A stretch of DNA of 64,000 nt from Haliclystus octoradiatus (Eukaryota; Cnidaria; Staurozoa; Stauromedusae; Haliclystidae), in assembly GCA_916610825.1 (NCBI GenBank), contig OU744450.1, forward strand, positions 21,937,838 to 22,001,837, read 5' to 3'. The position numbers and the translations under genes are program-made. Below the pieces are notes generated by a model. That model ran no database searches and was not told the origin of the DNA. It saw only the letters and a list, made by a program, of their open reading frames with translations. Below, one piece after another: positions 22,245-31,439 of this stretch; within the stretch, counting starts at the first letter, position 1, and the number at the start of each line of letters is the position of its first letter.

Positions 22245-24015
22245 GCCCTATTATAGTCATCTAACTATTTCTCAAGTTCTCTACTATTCCAATGTGTTTT
22301 AATGAGAGTGAAGAGCGTTACTCATCCGAATCAAAAATTTTCGGCAACCCTCATTCATTCTTACATAGCATTAAAATATTCGTCTTTATAATCACGTATA
22401 CAGTGTGATTGTGGCATATACCAAAGATCAAAATCTTTTGCAAAAACATTGTCTCTTGGAATTATACTTATAATACATCTTTGTTGTTCTTAAATTTTTT
22501 ATCGATATTAAACTTTATAGTAATTTTAATTGCGTCGGAAACTAAAGTGTCAAACCATCTTTTGTTGTAATCCGCAATCCTTTATAAAGCAACTGCTTAT
22601 CTTAAATTATTATTGTCATTATTCATTCTAAGAAATATATTTATAGACCTTTTTCACGTATCTATTTAACTGATAATAATATACGATGCCAAATATATTA
22701 GAAATTCTTATTTTTTGCTTTTTTATATCATTTAAGTTCAAATATAAACCCGATTCAGTTATTGGTATGAAATGTTTTTCTGGCATTTTTAAGAAAGTTA
22801 TTATTAATTTAAGGCTGTAATCACAATCTATATGTATAGAAGACAGCTGTTGTTATGAAAGTTAAAATGGCGCTCAATCTTTCGTAATTGAATCTTCAGC
22901 CTTAATTTTCATGGCGTTGAATTGAATTCAATTTCATAAATTCTATGGGATCCTGTAGAATATATCACACTATAGTGTATTATACAACACACACTAAGTA
23001 AGCTTTAAATCTCATAATGCATTAGACATATATCATTATTTTCAATCAATTTTGAAACGTGCTTGTTTGCTTACATTTGACGTATAACTCATTCATGTGA
23101 TAACAATCAGCCGTCTATAATTCTTAGTCTTATGATATTTACTAACTGGGAGCAAAAGATAACATTAAAATAACTCAATGCGGTATTAATTGATAAATTC
23201 AGTAAATTGTTTCACCCTTGGTTTCAACCATAGCTGCACTATAATTTTCTATTGTGGATTGATGATATCTTTGGTCGATAGTCAACTTGAAGGTCTAATT
23301 ATCAGCGAGTGCTCTATTTTAGGAATATATTGTCCGAAAGCAGAGAAATTGATCCATCATTCAACGTTCAAATTAAATTCATAAAAAATCTATATGCAGA
23401 GAAAGATATTATTTAATTTATCATTTGAAGAAGGTTGCAACATGGGAACAATTATATGTACTTGTTAATCGTACTTGCATGGCATAAAGATGAAAATTAG
23501 GATTGATTAGATTATAGGACGATTGATTATTGAGGTAAAATAATTTGTTCTTTCTTGATTATACTTATGTGGAAATTTAAAAGTTCACATAGCCTAGGCT
23601 ACAAGATCGATTATTTTTTAGGATCAAAGTTACTAGAATAGATTACTATTCTAGTAACTTTTGTAGGATATATCACAGAATGTTGATTTTGCTGAAAATC
23701 GAAATAATCCATTAAAATTTTGAGACCTATACAGGTGATACTTTTAAAGTGTATTGTATACCCCTATATCATGACATGTAATTCACTATTTCCTAAACAA
23801 TTCAGTCAAAACATATCTGACTAGATTGGAAAGCTTGATTGGTTCAAATCAGCTGCCCTGCAGGAATCCTTTTTCCTACGCTGATGTGACCTATTTTCTA
23901 TGAATTAATATTTTCTTTAATATTTTACATTTTAGTTTAATTATCATAACACAAAAAACATCAGTAAATTTTATATATTTATGAAAAGCTTCTTTGGTGT
24001 TGAGTTGATTTTTCG
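22245..24015. other. Intergenic; one perfect hairpin
   Basis: No gene recognised. It contains a perfect 16-bp inverted repeat (23626-23641 against 23646-23661) with a 4-base spacer, listed separately. Confidence 0.45.
23626..23661. repeat. Perfect 16-bp hairpin with ATTA loop
   Basis: AAAGTTACTAGAATAG and CTATTCTAGTAACTTT are exact reverse complements around ATTA. There are no recognised flanking element ends. It could be a structured RNA stem or a small foldback; no function is inferred. Confidence 0.8.
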
Positions 24016-24219
24016 TTGACTTTTCTTATCAAATTTTATATACTTGGTGTATTTATTTTACTGTTAATTGTTCGTCCCAATGATACGAATGCAGCATGCT
24101 CATGTTGGCCTATGAATCAAAATAAAGCATACACACACGAAATTCTCTACATTGTACTTTGGCGACCTCTGAACATAACCTTCCAGAAGAGTTTGCCTGG
24201 GAATTTTGGTATACCGTGA
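24016..24219 (+). pseudogene. Weak TIMP/NTR-like reading frame without ATG
   Basis: A 67-codon frame opens with a hydrophobic stretch (FYILGVFILLLIV) followed by NDTNAACSCWPMNQNKAY. A signal-peptide-like segment ending just before a Cys-x-Cys-x-Pro block and an A-aromatic pair resembles the start of mature TIMP metalloproteinase inhibitors. Against it: the first codon is TTG, the frame is closed by TGA at 24001-24003, the third conserved Cys position reads Thr, and no downstream TIMP exons were found before the MITE at 24237. It may be a decayed first exon, an exon entered at the AG before CATGC (about 24094), or chance. Confidence 0.2.
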
Positions 24220-24236
24220 TATTGTGCCTTAAATAC

Positions 24237-24560
24237 CCGGTAACTTCAATTGCGCTTCGATGGGGTCGTTCAAATGGAACTTTGGAAGAATGACCATAAA
24301 AATTTTCTACGTGATGTCGGAAAAAGATACCCCAAATATATATTTATGAATGACACATTTAACCAAAACAGATGAAAAAAGAAAAATTCATAGGCAGAAT
24401 TTGTTTTGCAGAATGAAAAAATTGCAAAAGCGTCAAAAGGATACCTCAAAAAATTTTCATGACAAAGCATACCCTAAAATTTTTTTCTGGATTTTGAGAA
24501 AGGTACCCTTTAATATTTGAACGTCCCCGTATACCAAAAGTATGGAAGTTACCCCCCGGG
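24237..24560 (+). repeat. MITE family A, copy 3
   Basis: About 320 bp. Opens 'cggtaacttcaattgcgcttcgatggggtcg' and closes 'gtataccaaaagtatggaagttaccccccggg', so the two ends are imperfect inverted repeats of GGTAACTTCCA. The interior ('ttcataggcagaatttgttttgca', 'cctcaaaaaattttcatgac') matches copies at 26249 and 58375. Confidence 0.8.
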
Positions 24561-24647
24561 CTTAAATAACGTGTTTGGAGATTTCTGCTTAACATTTACA
24601 CTATATACGAAACTTACTCATATAATAGTAATCAATATTGTCCTGTG

Positions 24648-24900
24648 TCCGGGGGGACTTCCATACATCGTCGGGCTGTACGGTATCCATTTTTAAGGGG
24701 TGCACATTCTTGTGGATTTTACGGTGTCAATTTAGAGATATTCAAAAATGTTTAGAATTTTTCTTTTGCTTTGCTTGTAAAAACATGAAATTTTAAGGTC
24801 TTCATTCTCATTTGCTGTGAAATTTTCTAGTTTTCCTCTATTTTTGTAAATGGCACACCCCCGTCAAAACATTAATAAAGTACCCCACTCTCCAGGTCCA
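24648..24900 (-). repeat. MITE related to family A (subfamily A2), copy 1
   Basis: Starts GGGGGGACTTCCATACATCG and continues 'ggtgtcaatttagagatatt' and 'tgaaattttaaggtcttcattctcatttgctgtgaa'. The same interior occurs at 36898-37130. The end sequence matches the reverse complement of the family A right end. Confidence 0.7.
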
Positions 24901-25343
24901 GTGTTCCCTTTAATTCAAGGAAAATATCATGCTATTCATTATTTGAAAAAAAAAATATTTCAGTGCATTGAATACATTGTATCTTGTTATTCTATCTTAC
25001 TTTTTGAGATAAACAAAAACATGCTTCAGGTTGTAGATTAACTAAAAAACGTTGATTACAAACAGCTGAATTGAAATTCAAAAGAAAGTTAAAATATAGA
25101 TCAAGACTGGATCTGCAAAAAATAAACCTGTGAAAAATTTTAATTTGGAAAACATGTCCACGCTATTTTTACCTGCTAGTACTATGTACTATATATCAAG
25201 AAGCTTTGCTTTGGAATCCAAGCACATGCTCCATTATATTTAATTTACAAACAGACACCGAGACCCACTATAGGTGTCTAACATCCATGCTAGCTCTATT
25301 TATTATTATTCTTTTATATGCTAACTCTTTGCTAGAGAAGGGT

Positions 25344-25779
25344 CAGTTATCAGATCATTTTCGCGTTCGATGTGATAGTTTATATATATATTTGATATTT
25401 AAAGAGGAGGAAACCTCACTCATCTTAGATGGTTTTCAGGAGGGTCTTCTATAAAAAATTATTATTTAATCTAAATAATCAAAAAATTTTAACGTATCTA
25501 GCAACAGAAACAATATTTAAAAGCTTATACATGAATATGAACAGGTATATGTAACCATGATGTATCTATAAATAAACTAACTTTAATAATAATAATTGGT
25601 ACTATATAAGAATATTTTTAAAAAAGGCTATTTCAAACATATTTATTCGTGATATGTCGGCATTTATGGTGTAATTGGTCTTTAATTATTGCTTTGAAAA
25701 ATTTCAAAGAAGCAAAACTACTTTGCTTGAATTTATCGAGTCAATTATCAGATCATTTTCGCGGTCGATGTGATAGTTT
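25344..25779 (+). repeat. Pair of 38-bp direct repeats
   Basis: The block ATCAGATCATTTTCGCG plus about 20 flanking bases occurs at 25344-25381 and again at 25741-25779 with two mismatches (cag/caa and gcgt/gcgg). The DNA around the two copies does not align clearly. Nothing else was recognised between 24901 and 25984. Confidence 0.7.
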
Positions 25780-25984
25780 CTTATGCTATTGTCATAATAA
25801 AATAAAAATAAACGTTTTTTTAAAATATAAATTGAAAAGGTTTTTCTTCTCCTGTGCTAGCGTGTCATAATTAAGCATTGAAATTTGGCATCTGTGATGT
25901 TTTTAGTTTCATTTTAAATCGACATAAAGCATCTGGATTATTGCTAAGGGTCATGTTTCCAACTTAAGGTTTAACCTCATGGTT

Positions 25985-26157
25985 TGACCGGGGGTTTAAC
26001 CTTCTGGAACCCTAAACAATATTAAAACTTTTTCTTCTGATTTCTTTTGCTGAGGTTTGGCATATAAATAAAAAGCATATCAATTTCCTTCTGAATTTGC
26101 TCTAGCCTTCTAGGATCTAGGTTTCCAGGATCCCCACTTTGTCGGACCCTGGTCATT
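25985..26157 (-). repeat. Dispersed repeat family B copy
   Basis: 'ggtttaaccttctgg', 'ctgaatttgctctagccttctaggatctagg' and 'ccactttgtcggaccctgg' match 42755-42943 in the same sense and 9117-9260 in the opposite sense. Confidence 0.65.
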
Positions 26158-26248
26158 CCATCAATGAAATATAAAGATGGGCGTTTACTGTATGTATATA
26201 TATAGAGTATATAAGGTCGCAATTAACAGACAGAGCTATGGCTACCCG

Positions 26249-26573
26249 AGGGGGTAACTTCCACTGCGCTTCGATGGGGTCGTTTCAAATGGAACTTTGG
26301 CAGAATGACCATAAAAAGGTTCCTCATGATGAAAAAGATACCTCAAATATATTTTTATGAATGACGGATTCAACCAAAACAAATGAAAAGAAAATTCATA
26401 GGCAAAATTTGTTTTGCAAAAGGAAAAAATGGCAAAAGCATCAAAAGGATACCTCAAAAAATTTTTATGACTAAGCATACGATAAAAGTTTTGTCGGGAT
26501 TTTGAAAAAGGTTCCTTTTAATATTCGAACGTCCCCGTATGGCCGTATACCAAAGGTATGGAAGTTACCCCCC
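26249..26573 (+). repeat. MITE family A, copy 4 (best ends)
   Basis: The terminal inverted repeats are the clearest of the family: GGGGGTAACTTCCA on the left and TGGAAGTTACCCCC on the right. About 325 bp, non-coding. Confidence 0.85.
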
Positions 26574-27019
26574 GTATAGATATAAGAAAATACCATTTTG
26601 TATTTTAATATTTGGTTGATGTGCTGACTTAAATGATAAATATGTTTATGCAGACGGAAATCTAAATGTTGATAACTGTATATATAGGTAATGCATTCTG
26701 CCATCTGCTCAACTTAGAAAATATACTCTACCTTGAATAATACCTTGAATAAAAGGAGTTAGTATTGGTGGTCTCCAGTTGTTAATAGGCAGATGTTGTC
26801 GATGGTTCCATGAGAAATAATTTTATGAAATAGAAGTAAGTATAAGAATTGTAATGAATGTTACAAAACTCAATTGCTACAAATTGAATGTTGAAGTTTC
26901 CATCCAAAACAACATAGATCTGTTTAACTAATTTTTTATCACTGGAAGACTATAATGGGACAGTTAACGAGTCGTGGAACTTAATATCGCTAACTTTCAT
27001 CATCATTCACAACGATTTT

Positions 27020-27190
27020 CGAAAATCTGAAAACCGACTGAAACCATAACGAAAACTTACTGAATATAGGCTACTGAATTGATAACTTTTGATCAGTAGC
27101 TTATAAATTTAAAGTGTGTAATTTCAGTGGTTTTTCAGTAGAATGAGAAAATCTAGATTCAAGTGTCTGATGGGTTCCAGTACATTTCTT
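27020..27190 (+). repeat. Dispersed repeat family E copy
   Basis: 'gaaaacttactgaatataggctactgaattgataact', 'aaagtgtgtaatttcagtggtttttcagtagaatgag' and 'aagtgtc' recur in order at about 45750-46030. It lies 530 bp upstream of the GPCR. Confidence 0.7.
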
Positions 27191-27716
27191 TTGAATATAG
27201 AATTGTTTTGATATCTGTATTCTCGTGTTGATATATAAATTCAAGTAATGACGGTTATCTTATACCTAGACAGCTAAATCAACGAATAGAACATAGTGAA
27301 TGATTCAGCAATTGGCAGACAGCAAATTTCAGAATCAAATATGGATAATTTCATCGACTATTTTAAATTTATAAAACAGTGCAGTTCCAAATGGGAATTT
27401 CCTATAGTTTTTCACATGCTACCATTCAATATAAATCCACGATATAAAAGCAGATTTAGATAAACAGTCAGATTCCATTCGATCGAAGTTGTTTTATTAA
27501 GTCAATTTCATTTTAATTTTAATAATAATTATTGATTTAATTTAATTTATAATTCTATTAATAATGAAATGACCAATAAGGAGTACTTGTAATTATTGAA
27601 ACAGTGGCTGTATAAATCTTTGCTTTAAGTTTTTATTTCATGCCATTTGTTATTCTTTCTAGATTTCTAACTTCAAATTTAAAAGATATAATCCAAATTA
27701 AACTTTGGTTTTGATT

Positions 27717-28952
27717 ATGACATCATACACAAATCTACTGAATGCATCTATCATACCTACAACACAATCAATTCTATCCAATTCTACAATAACCAAACAA
27801 GAGCCATTTGCATCGTTAATTATCCGTTTAGGTTTAACATGCTGTATATTTTTATTAACAGTTTTTGGAAATGCTCTAGCTATCTATGTTATAATAAAAA
27901 ATAAAGCAATACGAAGTGGAAAGAATTATTATTATGGATATTATTTAATGAATTTAAGTAGCTCTGATTTACTTGTGGCTATATTTTGTGTACCGTTTAC
28001 AGTTATCTATTATCAAACAGAAACATGGAATTTTGGTTTAGCATTTTGTAAAGTTATGCCAACATTACAAGTCGTAGCTGTCTCAGCAAGTATTATGACA
28101 TTAACTTTTATTACTATTGAAAGATATAAAGCAATTATATATCCAATGAAACCAAGATCATCATTGAGACGTATGAAAATATCAATCATTGGAATCTGGA
28201 TATGGTCGATATTAATCGGTTTACCTACATTTATTAGTTTTAAAATCGAGCCAAACTCAACCCGATTTCAATGTCGAGAAGTTTGGGTACCAAAATATCG
28301 ACGTGCCTATACGATTATTTTATTTCTAGTTAATTATGCATTGCCTATAATGATTATCTCATTTGCATATAGTCGTATAACATATGAATTAAGATTTAAA
28401 ACTATGATGGTATCAACTAAAGGCTATAAAAGATTACATAAACGTTTTATGCGTTTAATGATAATATTAGTAATAAGTTTTTTTCTATGTTTTCTACCAA
28501 ATAATGTTTTATTTTTTATAATGGATTTTGGTACAGTAGAAAATCCATATTTATTTGATATATGTATGAAATATGCACATTTATTGGTATGGCTAAATAG
28601 TTGTTTAAATCCATTTATCTATGGTACATTAGATACATATATAAAACGTGGTTATAAAAAAGCTGTGGGTATAAATAGTATTGATTCAAATAATACGTTA
28701 CATCAAACGAAATATGTATCTGAATATGAAAATGATTATCAACCACAGAAGCAACAACAAACGGATAATTCATTAATTAGTAAATCAGATGATAATAATG
28801 AATATAAAATGAAATCATATAAACGCGTTAAACCTGAAGAATTAGCAACATTTTCAAAGAATAATAATGGGAATACAAATACGAATGGAGATACTCAAGT
28901 ATTATTATATACAGATACAATTAACAGTAATCATAAGGAAACTGACATTTAA
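27717..28952 (+). CDS. Rhodopsin-class peptide GPCR (411 aa)
   Basis: Seven-helix G-protein-coupled receptor of the plasma membrane, single coding exon. The start is the ATG at 27717 (MTSYTNLLN). The N-terminus has glycosylation sites NAS (about residue 9) and NST (22). Helix 1 holds FGNALA; helix 2 NLSSSDLL; helix 3 begins at the disulfide Cys (LAFCKV) and ends in ERY at about 135-137, the DRY motif; its partner Cys in loop 2 is in FQCREVW; helix 5 has NYALPI; helix 6 has FFLCFLPNN where most relatives have CWxP; helix 7 has LNPFIY, the NPxxY motif, at about 298. The Lys/Arg-rich loop 3 and YIKRGYKK after helix 7 suit G-protein coupling. CREVW after loop 2 and the helix 2-3 sequence resemble NPFF/SIFamide-type neuropeptide receptors, but the ligand cannot be assigned. 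The C-tail is long, polar and Asn-rich. Confidence 0.93.
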   Translation: MTSYTNLLNASIIPTTQSILSNSTITKQEPFASLIIRLGLTCCIFLLTVFGNALAIYVIIKNKAIRSGKNYYYGYYLMNLSSSDLLVAIFCVPFTVIYYQTETWNFGLAFCKVMPTLQVVAVSASIMTLTFITIERYKAIIYPMKPRSSLRRMKISIIGIWIWSILIGLPTFISFKIEPNSTRFQCREVWVPKYRRAYTIILFLVNYALPIMIISFAYSRITYELRFKTMMVSTKGYKRLHKRFMRLMIILVISFFLCFLPNNVLFFIMDFGTVENPYLFDICMKYAHLLVWLNSCLNPFIYGTLDTYIKRGYKKAVGINSIDSNNTLHQTKYVSEYENDYQPQKQQQTDNSLISKSDDNNEYKMKSYKRVKPEELATFSKNNNGNTNTNGDTQVLLYTDTINSNHKETDI

Positions 28953-29123
28953 AGTATTGTTAATAATTAATGAATACGTTTTCATAATAATTAATAGATA
29001 CTATCCAGTAATGGTAAAAACATTATGGACTTTAGACTTTAATACTATATACACCCAATATATATTAGATTATTATCTAATAGCAAGAAATAGTGCTCGG
29101 TGTCATTTGACAGAGCTAAATTT

Positions 29124-29291
29124 ATAAAAGGAGTCAATGACTACATATTCATAACTGTTGACTAATAGTTTCATGCTTACGCAATCATCAGACAAATTTT
29201 TTTATTTTTTTTTAGTTTATTTGCTTGATGATTGCGTAAGCATGAAACTATTAGTAACAATTATGAATGTGTAGTCTTTGACTCCTTTTAT
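29124..29291. mobile_element. Foldback element 1 with hammerhead-like arms
   Basis: Two arms of about 73 bp (29124-29197 and 29219-29291) are near-perfect reverse complements around a T-rich spacer. The outer ends read ATAAAAGGAGTCAATGACTA. No coding capacity. Each arm, read from the centre outwards, carries a near-complete hammerhead-like core followed by GTAGTCATTGACTC or a close variant, the same order as in foldback 2 (60678-60830). The organisation parallels the 3' end of the Penelope-like element at 46.7-48.0 kb. It sits 170 bp past the GPCR stop codon and may lie in that gene's 3' UTR. Confidence 0.85.
29155..29196 (-). ncRNA. Degenerate hammerhead-ribozyme-like motif
   Basis: Minus strand: CTGATGA core (29185-29191), stem II TGC-GTAA-GCA with a U.U pair next to the core, GAAA, stem III ACT-ATT-AGT, and cleavage-site C (GTC). 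Stem I is disturbed by one extra base after the cleavage site. The plus-strand arm (29219-29262) has the correct GTA-ACA side but its core reads TTGATGA instead of CTGATGA. Each arm is thus broken at a different place. Confidence 0.5.
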
Positions 29292-30032
29292 TATACATAA
29301 AATACTCCCAATATTTACAGTTACAGCTCTATGAAACAGTTCTATCCTAGTAAACACTGACCGCCATGCGACGGTCTAAATCGGTCCCCCAGCGGTCGGT
29401 CCCAGATCAAGTCCCTTTGACGTTGCAGTGACCATCGATGCTGATTAATATTTTCTGTTTATAGTGCAAAATCTACAATCTGTGTAGCGAGTGCAGTAGT
29501 ATATAGATATAAATGAAAAGGGACAGGAACTAGTTCTGGTGCACATTTGAAACTATTTTTGACTTTAGAATATCTTAGTGAATAATTCTAGACTACTTCC
29601 AATAATTATCTCATAGTCAATTAAGTTTCCATATGATTGTTTGATTTTCTATGGGACTACTACACAATTTGTAGATTTGCGTTCTATAGGTAAAATAATT
29701 CCTAGAAGTTGTATGAATTAGAGAGATTAGTTGCCAAATTATAATATTATCTGTGGAATAGATTTATATGACAATATTCGCCATTTCACGTCAGTAATTA
29801 TATAGAAAGGATTTCAATGATTTGAAATGATTATTATAAAATTTATATATTGGCAAAATATTTGTATATATAGTTTATAAAGTTGTGTTTTATGTTTTCT
29901 CACGAAATATTATTACATTTCAATACTGATTTCGAATATGTATCATTGTTTAATTATGGAGTTTATACTTGCTGGGTTTCTATCTTGATCCTACCTGGTT
30001 TCAAATATAGACCTGTTGAACAGAAGTAATAT
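29292..30032. other. Intergenic, short GC-rich patch
   Basis: Mostly AT-rich. Around 29360-29430 there is a GC-rich patch with several GGTC/GACC motifs (accgccatgcgacggtc, ccagcggtcggtcc) capable of local pairing. No gene recognised. Confidence 0.4.
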
Positions 30033-30430
30033 TGTAACCCCCAGGGTGGGGTAGCCCCAAGTGCCGCATTGATGGGGGGGGTGCCAATTTGGAAAAATGT
30101 GAAGTACCCGAAAAGTCCCAAAAATCCCCTTTAAAAGCTACCCAAATTGTTTAAAAAATTGAAAATGGTACCCAAAATGGCCGGGAGGGTACTTTTATAT
30201 AGGCTCTATGCGGGAAAGTTCCATTTTTATAGGTAAAAATTAAAGTCCAGTTTTCAGTTTTCAGCCTTCAAATAGTCAATTTTTTCCCAAATTCTCAAGA
30301 AAATCGAAATGGGACCCAAAACGTTCAATATTCTAAAATTTACTACCCAAAAAGTATATTTCTTAGCTCATATGGACCCAAAAAAAGTGTCACGTCCCCG
30401 TATAGCAGCAGTATGGGAGTTAGTTATCCC
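30033..30430 (+). repeat. MITE distantly related to family A
   Basis: Contains 'gccgcattgatggggggggtgcc', several 'gtaccc' and 'acccaaa' motifs and a right end 'cacgtccccgtatag...tatgggagtta', matching the family A terminal pattern 'acgtccccgtatac...tatggaagtta'. The short frame at 30309-30599 runs across its boundary and is not a gene. Confidence 0.55.
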
Positions 30431-30755
30431 CACAGGTTACCCCCCGGATTGTAACCATCCTAATTATCCACATTTATCCGAATTAAATGTGTTACAATTA
30501 ATCAATTGGTGGAACTCTCAGCCAGAGAAATGTGTTAATTCAAAGACAGTGCCAGCATTCAAACGTTCATTAGCTAGCATAGATCTAAATGCCTTGTAAA
30601 TATTTTAGAACAAATGTCGTATCCTTTAAATTTTATCTTAATAACCTATTTTAACTTTTTTTAACGGCTTTACATAAGTGGGAGCCACAAGTTTCCCTTT
30701 ATTTGCCTGTCACCATTGTTGACAAAATAAAATACATACATACATAGACTTACAA
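30431..30755 (+). mobile_element. LINE 3' fragment with (TACA)n tail
   Basis: The frame up to TAA at about 30597 reads LQLINWWNSQPEKCVN and TVPAFKRSLASIDL, the hallmark end of CR1/L2-type reverse transcriptase proteins (WWNSLP...FKR.L). It is followed by a 3' UTR and the tail AATAAAATACATACATACAT. Severely 5'-truncated, inactive. Confidence 0.7.
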
Positions 30756-31282
30756 TTAAGACCTAATTAGCATGGCAAGGACCGAATATTTAAGCTTTTA
30801 AGATAGAATAACATTGTTTCCTATTTATTAATCTTTTTATGGCTCTGATGTCATTTCAACTCCGATTTCCATGGTAATTGTAAGTCTATGGTTCAACAAT
30901 GCATGTGTAATCGCATATGATGTACGTCGTTTCATCGAGATCCCTTCCATGTATATCTAATTTGCTCTGAGATGTATTTTGTTCTCTTGAACAAGATAAA
31001 CGCTTTGGAAATCTAGTAATGTACAATTCAAAAGGCTAGCTCAGAATAGTTTCGACTTAGTTGAATCTTTCTTCAAGGAGAAAAAAAGTATAATTATTAT
31101 ATTTGAAAACATATTGCATAAAGCATAATATTTAAGGTCAAAATAAAAATATGCACCATCAAAACTTCGAAATACTGTAGCATAATATTATGGAATATTT
31201 TAGGGTGTCATAGGCACTCTATTAACACCTCCTAGCAACTAGGAAAGGCTTACAATTCCCAGGCTTCTTTTCGTAGAGCTAA

Positions 31283-31290
31283 TTACGTCA
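31283..31290 (+). promoter_or_regulatory. CRE/ATF-like site upstream of PINK1
   Basis: TTACGTCA lies 150 bp before the PINK1 ATG, in a short stretch (31225-31440) free of recognised repeats. The motif is the classic CREB/ATF half-palindrome. Function is inferred only from sequence and position. Confidence 0.3.
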
Positions 31291-31439
31291 TTTTTATTTC
31301 CAGGCTGCTCTGACATTATGACTTCTTCAAAATTCAGAGTAAATTCAAAGTTGAATGTTGTTGAATTTGAAAACTGATGAATAATCCAATTTGTTGTACT
31401 AGGAAACTCAATCGACTCATGCTGGAGTAGATAAACAAT

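Noticed and set aside
27717-28952. Intronless GPCR as a retrocopy
   Set aside because: No A tail, no flanking duplication and no lesions; intronless rhodopsin-class receptors are common.
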